Part shown: positions 42,258 to 49,291 of the stretch, piece by piece
Layout: each line of letters starts with the position of its first letter
Numbering within the stretch: the stretch's first letter is position 1
The notes under the pieces: generated by a model
What the model was told of the DNA's origin: nothing
What the model saw: the letters and a program-made list of their open reading frames with translations, nothing else
The model's database searches: none
Position numbers and translations under genes: made by a program
Assembly: GCF_041320665.1 (NCBI RefSeq)
Contig: NZ_CP166730.1
Coordinates: 2,790,001-2,854,000, forward strand
Reading direction: 5' to 3'
Origin: Comamonas sp. GB3 AK4-5
GTDB taxonomy: Bacteria > Pseudomonadota > Gammaproteobacteria > Burkholderiales > Burkholderiaceae_C
DNA: 64,000 nt

Positions 42258-42995
42258 TTACTCCACCACCACGCGCCCATTGAGTGGCTGCGGCGGCCGG
42301 TTGTTCGCATGCTCCAAGGCTTCTTCAAAGGCTTCAATCTGCGCTTTGGATGTTTTGATGGACTGCTTCATCACCAACCACACCACCCCTTCGGTGCAAG
42401 GCGGCGTGGTCAGCGAACCACTGAAACGGTAGTAATGCCGGCTCTTGGGATAGAGCGATGAAATATTGATGGTGGTATTCAAGGCCTCCGCCTTGTTCTT
42501 TTCTGCGGGCAGGGATTTCAAAATCTCTGCGATGGCAGGATTTGGCTTGCCCTCCTCCACCATCACGGCCAGCACCGCAAGGCGGTTGCCATCCTCTTCC
42601 ATCGCATGCACAAAATGAATTTCCAGCGGAAAATTCTTTCCTTTGATCTTGTTTTCGCTGGGACTGTGAAAGTGAAATTGCTTTAAATTATAGTCTTTGC
42701 CATCAATTGAAAAATCATCATCATTGGCCACATTGATCTGTATGGAATGGCCGTTGTTAATGATTTCCTGATTTTTCACATGAATATTGATATCCAGCGC
42801 TGGTAATTTTCCATTTACCGTTCTTTGAATATCTATGGGGGATTGGTTGAACCCCTTTTCACAGATCTGAAACTCCTGGCTCAGCTTTCCCCAGTTTTCT
42901 GGCGCTCCACTGCCTTCATAGCTCCAGAGTTCATTGCAGTGCGCCGAAGCACCCAGCACCAGCACCATCAATCCGGCCCATGATTTAATTTGCAT
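42258..42995 (-). CDS. Alpha-class carbonic anhydrase, periplasmic (245 aa)
   Basis: A signal peptide (MQIKSWAGLMVLVLGASAH) precedes an alpha-carbonic anhydrase with zinc His ligands in LKQFHFHSPSENKIKG and LEIHFVHAMEEDG. The substrate-site segment FSGSLTTPPCTEGVVWLVMK and the paired Cys of bacterial enzymes (QICEKGF and PPCTEG) are also present. It interconverts CO2 and bicarbonate in the periplasm. Its middle is clearly more AT-rich and Lys/Asn-rich than neighbouring genes, suggesting transfer. Confidence 0.93.
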   Translation of the reverse strand: MQIKSWAGLMVLVLGASAHCNELWSYEGSGAPENWGKLSQEFQICEKGFNQSPIDIQRTVNGKLPALDINIHVKNQEIINNGHSIQINVANDDDFSIDGKDYNLKQFHFHSPSENKIKGKNFPLEIHFVHAMEEDGNRLAVLAVMVEEGKPNPAIAEILKSLPAEKNKAEALNTTINISSLYPKSRHYYRFSGSLTTPPCTEGVVWLVMKQSIKTSKAQIEAFEEALEHANNRPPQPLNGRVVVE

Positions 42996-43249
42996 ACGGT
43001 TCCTTGCAGAAATTTAAAAAACCATTGCTTGAAGTTCAAAACCACTCGCGCAATGCGCGGCCGGATATGCAGAGCCTGAGGGAAATGCCGCCGCACCTTG
43101 TGCTTGCTACGGCGCCAATCTCTTGAAATATTCCGGCGCAGAAAAGCCTATCAGCGCCCACCAGAGCCTGTACAGGCTGCTGGTACACCCTGTGGAGCAG
43201 GGCGGCCAACACCAACTGCTGCTGGTCCAGAAATTGGGCGAGGTCTTGC

Positions 43250-44686
43250 CTAACGTCCTTGGCCGGCCTGCCAAGCCTTCCACTCACCAGGCCGCAGACC
43301 ATAGCGCGCCAACACGCCCTCGTGCAGGCGGCGCAGCTCATCCAGAATCAAGGCCTTGAGCTCGGCTCGCAGAGCCGGTGACGCCTGCTGTACGGCCTGC
43401 TCCACCAGTGCGATAGCGTCAGCCCCCGGCTGCTGGACCACGGTACGCACCGTGTCTTTGATCAGCGCTCGATAGCCCAGGCGCAACGGATCGGGCTCGG
43501 CCAGGGTCTGGCGAATGGCCGTGTACTCCTGCGTGCTGCGCTCATAGGCCCAGATGAACCAATCGCGCAGCAGCTCCACCCGGCCCATTTCATACACACC
43601 CAGCATCGCCTGGGCGTAGCTGTCCACCGGCACACCCACAAAGGTCAGCGGCGCCAGATTGGCGCGAAACAGCGGCGCATTGGCGGCCAGGCGCGAAACG
43701 CGCTTGTTGATATCGGCAAAGGGCTGCAGATAGGGCAGATGCACCATCATGAAAAACGCCTGCTCAAACGGATCGGCAATGGCGTTGACCTTTGCCAGCA
43801 CCAGGCCCAGCAATTCATCCAGCACCTGCGGCGCACCAATGGGGCGGTAAACGCTGAGCCCAATATCCACCACATGCTGACGCACGCGGCCTTCGTCGGC
43901 AGGGTTGGGCAGCAGGTTTTCCGCCAGCGCGGCGTGCAGATTCATCAGCAGATAGCGGCGCCACAACGGTGCGCCCGGCTGCAGCTGGGCGATGCTGTCC
44001 ACCAGCAGCTCGATGGCGGCCTTGTGGTTCAGGATCATCTGCGTCTCCACCTGCCCCTTGCCCTGAGCGGCCGCGCCCTCTTCGATCAGCCTGCGCGTGT
44101 CCAGCCGCGAATAGGTATTGCCCTCCATATGGCTGGAGGCCCAGGACAGATCAATCAGCAGCCGGTTCAACACCGCACGGCTGTAGGTGCCTGCGGGTGC
44201 TGTGGCATCTGCTGTACGCCCCTGGGCATGCAACTGGCGGCGCACGGTTTCGGGCAGATAAAAGCTGTGATTGGGCTGATAGCTCTCCAGCAAATCGCGC
44301 TGGTAACCCACCGGCGCGCGCTGCGCCAAGGGCTGCTGCACATAGGCACGCACCTCCTGCGCATCGGGGGCCAGCAACAAGGCCGTTGCGGCCTGCGCCC
44401 AGCCCGCCTGCGGCTCCTCCACCGCAGCGAAAGCGGGCACGGCCGCTGCCTGGTATTGGGGCCTGGCCAGATAACGCCGCCCCCTGCCCTCGCCCTGGGC
44501 CGCAATCCAGCCTTCGCTCACCCATTGCGCCAACCAGCGCTGGGCCGTGCGGCGCGATAGCACTGGAAATTGCGCCATTAATTGCGCCACAGCCACGCCC
44601 TTGGGGGCGGCATTTTGCACTGCCCGCAACAGCGCTTCCTCCTCTAAAGAAAGGCTGCTTTCGAGCTTGATGGGGCTTGCGAACAT
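43250..44686 (-). CDS. Fic-family protein with degenerate active-site motif (478 aa)
   Basis: An N-terminal winged-helix region (VAVAQLMAQFPVLSRRTAQR) is followed by a Fic domain. The inhibitory helix motif SSHMEG (184-189) matches the S/TxxxE(G/N) class with the inhibitor on the N-terminal side. The active-site loop reads HLPYLQPFADINKRVSRLAA. At the catalytic His position of HPFxxGNxR there is Gln321, and one Gly is Ile. AMP transfer may therefore be lost or altered. The gene is autonomous, with an inverted repeat upstream. Confidence 0.82.
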   Translation of the reverse strand: MFASPIKLESSLSLEEEALLRAVQNAAPKGVAVAQLMAQFPVLSRRTAQRWLAQWVSEGWIAAQGEGRGRRYLARPQYQAAAVPAFAAVEEPQAGWAQAATALLLAPDAQEVRAYVQQPLAQRAPVGYQRDLLESYQPNHSFYLPETVRRQLHAQGRTADATAPAGTYSRAVLNRLLIDLSWASSHMEGNTYSRLDTRRLIEEGAAAQGKGQVETQMILNHKAAIELLVDSIAQLQPGAPLWRRYLLMNLHAALAENLLPNPADEGRVRQHVVDIGLSVYRPIGAPQVLDELLGLVLAKVNAIADPFEQAFFMMVHLPYLQPFADINKRVSRLAANAPLFRANLAPLTFVGVPVDSYAQAMLGVYEMGRVELLRDWFIWAYERSTQEYTAIRQTLAEPDPLRLGYRALIKDTVRTVVQQPGADAIALVEQAVQQASPALRAELKALILDELRRLHEGVLARYGLRPGEWKAWQAGQGR

Positions 44687-44717
44687 GGTGGCGCGTTGAT
44701 GGATGGTGTGGCGCTTA

Positions 44718-44744
44718 TTTTGGCGCGATTTTAATCAATGCGCC
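44718..44744. promoter_or_regulatory. Inverted repeat upstream of the first fic gene
   Basis: TTGGCGC (44718-44724) and GCGCCAA (44738-44744) are perfect 7-bp arms with a 13-base AT-rich spacer, 32 bases before the fic start. Another GGCGC copy lies between this site and the gene. Candidate operator, possibly for the winged helix of the Fic protein itself. Confidence 0.45.
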
Positions 44745-44910
44745 AAGTTCCGAGATGGCTGCTGACTAGCGGTCTAGCAGATCGGTATGGGGGAACGTGT
44801 CGAGGGCGGTCTGTCTGCTTCAGGCATCAAACTAGCCACCGGAGCATATGCAGCGAGCATTGGTCGCTATCAAAAGAGAATCTACTTTCCCTTCCTTGAC
44901 CTCAACTTCA

Positions 44911-44975
44911 TTACCGATCGGGAAATTTTCAAAGAAAAAGCAGGCAAAGCTTGAAATATTTACCGATCGGGAATT
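44911..44975. promoter_or_regulatory. Two operator-like repeats just past the hipB-like gene
   Basis: TTACCGATCGGGAA occurs at 44911-44924 and again at 44960-44973, each with the palindromic core CCGATCGG. Related to the dyad at 45284-45303 upstream of the same gene. They lie immediately after its stop codon region, where a hipA gene would normally begin. Confidence 0.5.
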
Positions 44976-44983
44976 CCAAGCAG

Positions 44984-45265
44984 TTATGCGCCATGGCGTT
45001 TGCCCTTCGCTGTCGCTACGGCCTGGCCTACAGCGTTTTCGGGCACAGCACCCGACAAACCCGCCAGCTGCAGCTCGCCCCCCAGAGCATCAATCACCCG
45101 CAGCACATGCTCCAGCCGCACCGTGGGCTTGCCCACCTCCAAGTCCACGATAAAACGCGTGCCCACGCCAGCGGCCAACGCCAGTTGTGGCTGGGTCAGG
45201 CGCAGTTGTTTGCGGGCGCTACGCAAAGCTGTGCCGAGTTGGTCGGTGGTGCGGATGGTGGACAT
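44984..45265 (-). CDS. HipB-like XRE transcriptional regulator (y4mF type), without HipA
   Basis: A 93-residue protein with the helix-turn-helix ALRSARKQLRLTQPQLALAA and GVGTRFIVDLEVGKPTVRLE, typical of HipB/y4mF antitoxin regulators, which bind palindromic operators and neutralise a HipA-type kinase. ATG 45265 (MSTIRTTDQLG) is chosen; the frame extends to 45310. A TTCCCG/CGGGAA dyad lies just upstream. No HipA kinase gene follows on this strand; the space up to the fic gene is only 297 bases, so the toxin has been lost or never accompanied it. Confidence 0.82.
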   Translation of the reverse strand: MSTIRTTDQLGTALRSARKQLRLTQPQLALAAGVGTRFIVDLEVGKPTVRLEHVLRVIDALGGELQLAGLSGAVPENAVGQAVATAKGKRHGA

Positions 45266-45283
45266 GGTGTGGCTGCGTTTGAA

Positions 45284-45303
45284 ATTCCCGTTCGGGAAAT
45301 TAT
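45284..45303. promoter_or_regulatory. HipB-type operator dyad upstream of the hipB-like gene
   Basis: AATTCCCGTTCGGGAAATT contains the near-perfect palindrome TTCCCG-TT-CGGGAA, 19-38 bases before the hipB-like start, where a repressor would overlap the promoter. Confidence 0.55.
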
Positions 45304-45502
45304 GATGCATAACACCGTGTCTTTGATCAAGGCACGATGCGTCAAGCGCATCGTGTCAGGCTCGGCACGGACATGAAAAGCGGCAGTGTATTTCTGCGTA
45401 CTATGCCCAGAGAGCAGGGCTTATGCATAGGTATTAACCGGCACACCAGAAAACCCTGCGTAGCTGGATTGGTATGAAACAACAACACATTGGCAATGTT
45501 TC

Positions 45503-45519
45503 GCTATCAAATGAATAGC
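45503..45519. repeat. Dispersed intergenic motif GCTATCAAA (fullest copy) and its relatives
   Basis: GCTATCAAATGAATAGC is a short inverted repeat. The 9-mer GCTATCAAA also occurs at 4153, 12665, 44866 and 49229, always between genes, and a variant dyad GCTATC-AGCAC-GATAGC lies at 61204-61220. I recall similar AT-rich dyads as frequent intergenic motifs in Comamonadaceae. Confidence 0.55.
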
Positions 45520-45689
45520 AAAAAAGATCCAGCTGATGGCATCGCTGCATTGCGAAATAAAACCGGAAGTACTCACTCTCAGATTATTTCTTTTATACAG
45601 GTTCTTTATATATGGTGCAGCCTGAACAATTTATACGAACTCACCATCCCCCAGAGGATTGCTAACACTCAAATTTTTGTTGCAAATTG

Positions 45690-45712
45690 TTTCAATTGAG
45701 GTACAATTGAAA
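45690..45712. promoter_or_regulatory. Perfect inverted repeat upstream of the ATPase-nuclease operon
   Basis: TTTCAATTG-AGGTA-CAATTGAAA is a perfect 9-bp dyad, 36 bases before the ATPase start codon. It could be an operator or a leader hairpin controlling the operon. Confidence 0.55.
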
Positions 45713-45748
45713 TCATCTCTCACTCCTCTATAAATTCAATATCCAATT

Positions 45749-47008
45749 ATGAAACTAATAGTAGAGAATTTTTCCTGCATAAAGAATACAGAAGTAGACA
45801 TTTCAAGAGTTAACATTCTTATTGGTCCACAGGCGAGCGGGAAAAGCGTATTATCAAAATTAATATATTTTTTCTATTGCATAAAAGATCTTCATTCGGA
45901 ACAAATAAGCTCTGAGAGAAACATCGAGCAATTCTCTACTGCAATCAAAGAAAAATTTATTGCATGGTTCCCTATAATTGCATGGGGAGATGAGAAATTC
46001 AAGATATCTTTTGAATCTAATAAATTTAAAATTACAATTTCTCGTGTGATCTACAAAGGAGAACTAGGAGAAAATCTACGCATAACCTTATCAGAAGGCA
46101 TAAAAAATATTCATACAGAATTAGTGCACTCAGCCAGCCTAATTAATTCTGAAATAGAAAAAAATGACGATTTCTACATACAATACCAAATACAAAGAAA
46201 GATCAATGAAGAAATACAAAAAAGATATTCAGAAATATTTGGCGAAGATTATATCGATAGCGTAACCTACATACCCGCAGGCAGATCATTTTTCACAAAC
46301 CTGGGAAGAGCTCTAATGGCATTTGAAAGAGCCAATATGCTTGATCCAGTCACAGTTGAATTTGGAAGAACTTATAGCAATTTTATCCAGGGCAATGATG
46401 CATTACTTAGATTTATCAGAAAAGATAGCAGTTCACGTTTCTTAACCGACATTATTGGGGGCGATATAATTAATGAAAAGGGTGATTATTATATAAAATC
46501 ACCTGATGGCAGATCAATACCATTTCACTCTTTATCATCTGGACAGCAAGAATTACTTCCACTACTACTAACCTTTGGACTTCTTAGTCGGTATAAAAAT
46601 AACTCTTCTCTCTTTTTCATAGAAGAGCCTGAAGCCCATCTTTTTCCAAATGCGCAGAGTAAAGTCATTGAAGGTCTAGCTGCCTATCTCAATGAAAATA
46701 AGAATAGATCTATATTTATTACAACCCATAGCCCTTATGTCCTTTCAAAAATAAATAACCTAATTAAAGCAGGTCTTATTGAAAGAACAAGTAAAAGCAA
46801 GGAGCAACTATCCAAACTAGATCAAGTCGTTTCAAAGCAGAAGCGAATAGATCCCTCACACATTCGGGCATATTGCATTGAAGATGGTGTAGTAAGCAGC
46901 ATCATCGATGATGACACAAAATTAATAAATGCCGATTATCTAGATGAGATATCCAATCAAATTGGGAATCAATTCAGCGATCTATTAAATATTCAATACA
47001 CATATTGA
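45749..47008 (+). CDS. AAA15-type ATPase of a candidate defence operon (419 aa)
   Basis: An SMC/OLD-like ATPase with Walker A GPQASGKS (26-33), an ABC-type signature LSSGQQELLPLLL (262-274), Walker B SLFFIEEPEAHLF (287-299) and the switch His in TTHSPYVLSK (325-334). A charged helical insert (about 110-165) separates the halves. The C-terminal 80 residues lack the TOPRIM nuclease of OLD/GajA proteins. DNA is strongly AT-rich versus the genome. The next gene starts one base after its stop, giving an ATPase plus nuclease-like pair as in several anti-phage systems. The start has no strong ribosome site. Confidence 0.85.
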   Translation: MKLIVENFSCIKNTEVDISRVNILIGPQASGKSVLSKLIYFFYCIKDLHSEQISSERNIEQFSTAIKEKFIAWFPIIAWGDEKFKISFESNKFKITISRVIYKGELGENLRITLSEGIKNIHTELVHSASLINSEIEKNDDFYIQYQIQRKINEEIQKRYSEIFGEDYIDSVTYIPAGRSFFTNLGRALMAFERANMLDPVTVEFGRTYSNFIQGNDALLRFIRKDSSSRFLTDIIGGDIINEKGDYYIKSPDGRSIPFHSLSSGQQELLPLLLTFGLLSRYKNNSSLFFIEEPEAHLFPNAQSKVIEGLAAYLNENKNRSIFITTHSPYVLSKINNLIKAGLIERTSKSKEQLSKLDQVVSKQKRIDPSHIRAYCIEDGVVSSIIDDDTKLINADYLDEISNQIGNQFSDLLNIQYTY

Positions 47009-47009
47009 G

Positions 47010-47471
47010 ATGTCTGCATTAATAAAACAAACACTTATTAATAAAAACTCTGGTCATGCTAACAGAAAAGAGTCTCTCATTAAAATTCATGACCAGAAAA
47101 GTTCATCCTTATTCATAAAAAACAACCAGCCCGCATCAACCTTAATAGAATTTTTTTATGATGGGAAAATCGTAAAAAACGTCATTGCTTGCGACAGAAT
47201 ATTAATCTGCGATCAATCTACAAACATCTCAGCAGTAGAGTTAAAAGGATCAGATCTTCGCCATGCTATGGAACAATTAGAAGAGACTTTCAAAAGAGAG
47301 AATATAAAGAGTAGCACATCCAAAAAAACTGCTGTAATTGTGTATAGCCAAAGCCCTTCAAATATTAGTACTGCAAAGCAAAATTTTGCAGAAAAGATGT
47401 TTAAAACATATAAAGCACGAGTTTTTTATTGCAAAAGTGGAAGCAATGTTAGCTATTCAGAAATTTTATAA
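47010..47471 (+). CDS. Small PD-(D/E)XK-nuclease-like protein, partner of the AAA ATPase (153 aa)
   Basis: I do not recognise a named family. The core reads IACDRILICDQSTNISAVEL followed by KGSDLRHAMEQLEETF. Asp62 or Asp68, Glu77-Leu-Lys79 and Gln89 fit the D...ExK...Q pattern of PD-(D/E)XK endonucleases, with a hydrophobic strand before each acidic residue as expected. The reading is based on pattern only. Located one base after the ATPase stop and followed by a terminator, it is the second and last gene of the operon. A toxic nuclease effector controlled by the ATPase is the likeliest role. Confidence 0.7.
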   Translation: MSALIKQTLINKNSGHANRKESLIKIHDQKSSSLFIKNNQPASTLIEFFYDGKIVKNVIACDRILICDQSTNISAVELKGSDLRHAMEQLEETFKRENIKSSTSKKTAVIVYSQSPSNISTAKQNFAEKMFKTYKARVFYCKSGSNVSYSEIL

Positions 47472-47551
47472 TTCACTCCATCCATAATTAATGCATCCAA
47501 GATAATTTTCTAAAAATTAAGCATCGATAAACCACCCTTAAAAACCGTAAT

Positions 47552-47583
47552 AAAAAGGCAGTCATGAAGGCTGCCTTTTTTAT
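47552..47583 (+). terminator. Rho-independent terminator of the ATPase-nuclease operon
   Basis: A 10-bp stem AAAAAGGCAG / CTGCCTTTTT with a 9-nt loop and T-rich tail, 80 bases after the nuclease-like gene. Confidence 0.9.
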
Positions 47584-47721
47584 TTATTAACTCAATTACA
47601 TAACAATAAATATTTATACACTTTTATTTTTATACTATCGAAGAATTCCGATGAAATCGACAATTTCAGAAAAAACACTATAACTGTCCCCTAACAGCAA
47701 GAGAAATAAGGCGATACTTCT

Positions 47722-47876
47722 TCACAGGCGAAATATCTGACCAGTCGCCATTTCGACGGCCAGGGATATTTCACCAATCATTTCATCGGCGTGCGTGCCG
47801 CACCATGCCACAGCCCAGGATAGGCCACGGACTTTGGGCTGCAATCAATTAGCAGCTTGATAAAGCCCTTGTCACA
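47722..47876 (-). pseudogene. Remnant of a dihydrolipoyl dehydrogenase (lpd) gene
   Basis: On the minus strand, GFIKLLIDCSPKS, then ILGCGMV in a shifted frame, then CGTHADEMIGEISLAVEM align in order with [16 protein letters not shown] and [17 protein letters not shown] of the intact lpdA at 49292. Nucleotide similarity is obvious over about 60 bases. Two frame changes separate the pieces and an early stop follows, so this is a dead fragment of about 50 codons. It directly abuts the end of the second fic gene. Confidence 0.8.
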
Positions 47877-49065
47877 CATCCGCCTCAGCCTCCGGCCACA
47901 GCCGGGGAAACAAAAACCGCAGCGCATGCTGCGGCAGCCCAAAGCGCACCTTGCCTTGCGGGCTGTCGCTTTTGAGCAGGCCGCGTTTAACCAACGCGCC
48001 CAGCGCATCCGTAGCCATGCGGTCACCCAGGCCCAGCATGGTCTTGAATTCACCACGGGGCATTTCTTCACCGCTCAGGAATAGATAGTGCAAGGGGCGC
48101 AGTGCTTCTTTGCGCACGCCGGTTTTGAGCACGGATGATTCAAATACCAGCGCGGCCTCGATGCGGTCTTTGATGAGGTCGAAGTCCAGCATGCGGGCCA
48201 TGAACTGCAGCTGATCCAGGCAGAGATCGAGCACATAGTCGGCCCAGGCGATCAGTGCCTGCTCGCTCAGATTGCCGCGGCCGTCCAAGTCGCCACGGCG
48301 GGCACTGTCGGCGTCGGCCAGCAAGGCGTAGTAGCGCTCTTGCCCGCGTGCAAAGCCGCGCAGGGGCGACCACAGGCCATTGGTGTAGCCCAGGCTGCTG
48401 AGCAAGGTGTGCGTATGCAGGCGCATGACGCGGCCGTTGCCGTCCATGAATGGGTGAATCCAGCCCAGACGCTGGTGGGCACAGGCCATGGCCACCAGCG
48501 CAGCCTCGCCCCGGCGCACGTTGCCGTAGCGGCTGGCCCAACGCTCCATAAACACAGGCACGCTGGCGGCCGCTGGGGCGATGTGCCGGCCTACGCTGAC
48601 CTCCTTGTCACGCAGCTGGCCGGGCACCACGGTCTGGCCTTCGGCCACATCCCAGTCGGACTCTGGCAAGCGACCAAACAACTCGCGGTGCAGGTCTTGC
48701 ACGCCGGCCTGGCTGTAGAGCGCACGCACGCCCTCCTCACCTTGGTAGCGCTGCTCCAGTGCGGCTTCGGCCTCGATATGCGCCACGGCCAGGCGCTGCT
48801 TGGCTGCCAGTTCTTTGTTGCTGGAGAAATCCTGGGCCAGCGCCAGCTCAATCTCGTGCGGGCGCGTGTGCTGGCCTTCGATGCGGTTGGTGTAGTAGGA
48901 ATTCATGCTGCGCAGCAAGGTGCGCAGTTCGGGCGGCACAGGCTTGCCCACCAGCGATGTGGTAGCACGCACCACATCCCCGGCCTTGGAGAGCAAGGGC
49001 TCTATGTGGGCGTCCGATGGCATCAGGGGTTCGAACTGATGGGCCGATGTGTAGAGCGCTGTCAT
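47872..49065 (-). CDS. Fic-family AMP transferase-like protein with intact active site (397 aa)
   Basis: Fic enzymes transfer AMP or related groups to target hydroxyls. The active-site loop IHPFMDGNGRVMRLHTH is complete (catalytic His204). An inhibitory helix TNRIEG (59-64) indicates autoinhibition. An N-terminal DUF4172-like helical region and a C-terminal winged helix (FLSGEEMPRGEFKTMLGLGD) complete the protein. ATG 49065 is preferred over the frame start at 49083. The end overlaps the lpd remnant. Upstream repeats of GCCAAGTT could be its operator. Confidence 0.88.
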   Translation of the reverse strand: MTALYTSAHQFEPLMPSDAHIEPLLSKAGDVVRATTSLVGKPVPPELRTLLRSMNSYYTNRIEGQHTRPHEIELALAQDFSSNKELAAKQRLAVAHIEAEAALEQRYQGEEGVRALYSQAGVQDLHRELFGRLPESDWDVAEGQTVVPGQLRDKEVSVGRHIAPAAASVPVFMERWASRYGNVRRGEAALVAMACAHQRLGWIHPFMDGNGRVMRLHTHTLLSSLGYTNGLWSPLRGFARGQERYYALLADADSARRGDLDGRGNLSEQALIAWADYVLDLCLDQLQFMARMLDFDLIKDRIEAALVFESSVLKTGVRKEALRPLHYLFLSGEEMPRGEFKTMLGLGDRMATDALGALVKRGLLKSDSPQGKVRFGLPQHALRFLFPRLWPEAEADV

Positions 49066-49066
49066 A

Positions 49067-49160
49067 TTGCCAAGTTTACACATGCTGCATCTATTTGTTT
49101 ATAAAAAGAAAACTCCAAATACCTCCAACTATTTCGCCAAGTTAAATGCCAAGGTTTTGA
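49067..49160. promoter_or_regulatory. Three GCCAAG-type repeats upstream of the second fic gene
   Basis: ATTGCCAAGTTTACA (49067-49081), TTCGCCAAGTTAAAT (49133-49147) and AATGCCAAGGTTTTG (49146-49160) are direct copies of one motif. The first overlaps the fic start region. CGCCAAGTT also occurs at 44740-44748 upstream of the first fic gene. Confidence 0.45.
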
Positions 49161-49240
49161 GCCTCTCTGTGCGCTCTGGCAAGCTGCAGCAAAATCCGCT
49201 GTTTGCGCATACACAGCAAGCACGAGCAGCTATCAAAATA

Positions 49241-49269
49241 ATAAAAAAGGCAGCCCGAAGGCTGCCTTT
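49241..49269 (-). terminator. Rho-independent terminator of the PDH cluster
   Basis: Stem AAAGGCAGCC / GGCTGCCTTT with a 4-nt loop; on the minus strand it is followed by TTTATT, 23 bases beyond the lpdA stop codon. Confidence 0.88.
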
Positions 49270-49291
49270 GTCTTGGTGCAAGTTCTAAAAC

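Noticed and set aside
45490..45699. 69-codon frame upstream of the ATPase gene
   Set aside because: It starts inside a dispersed dyad, has no ribosome site and AT-rich sequence gives such frames by chance.
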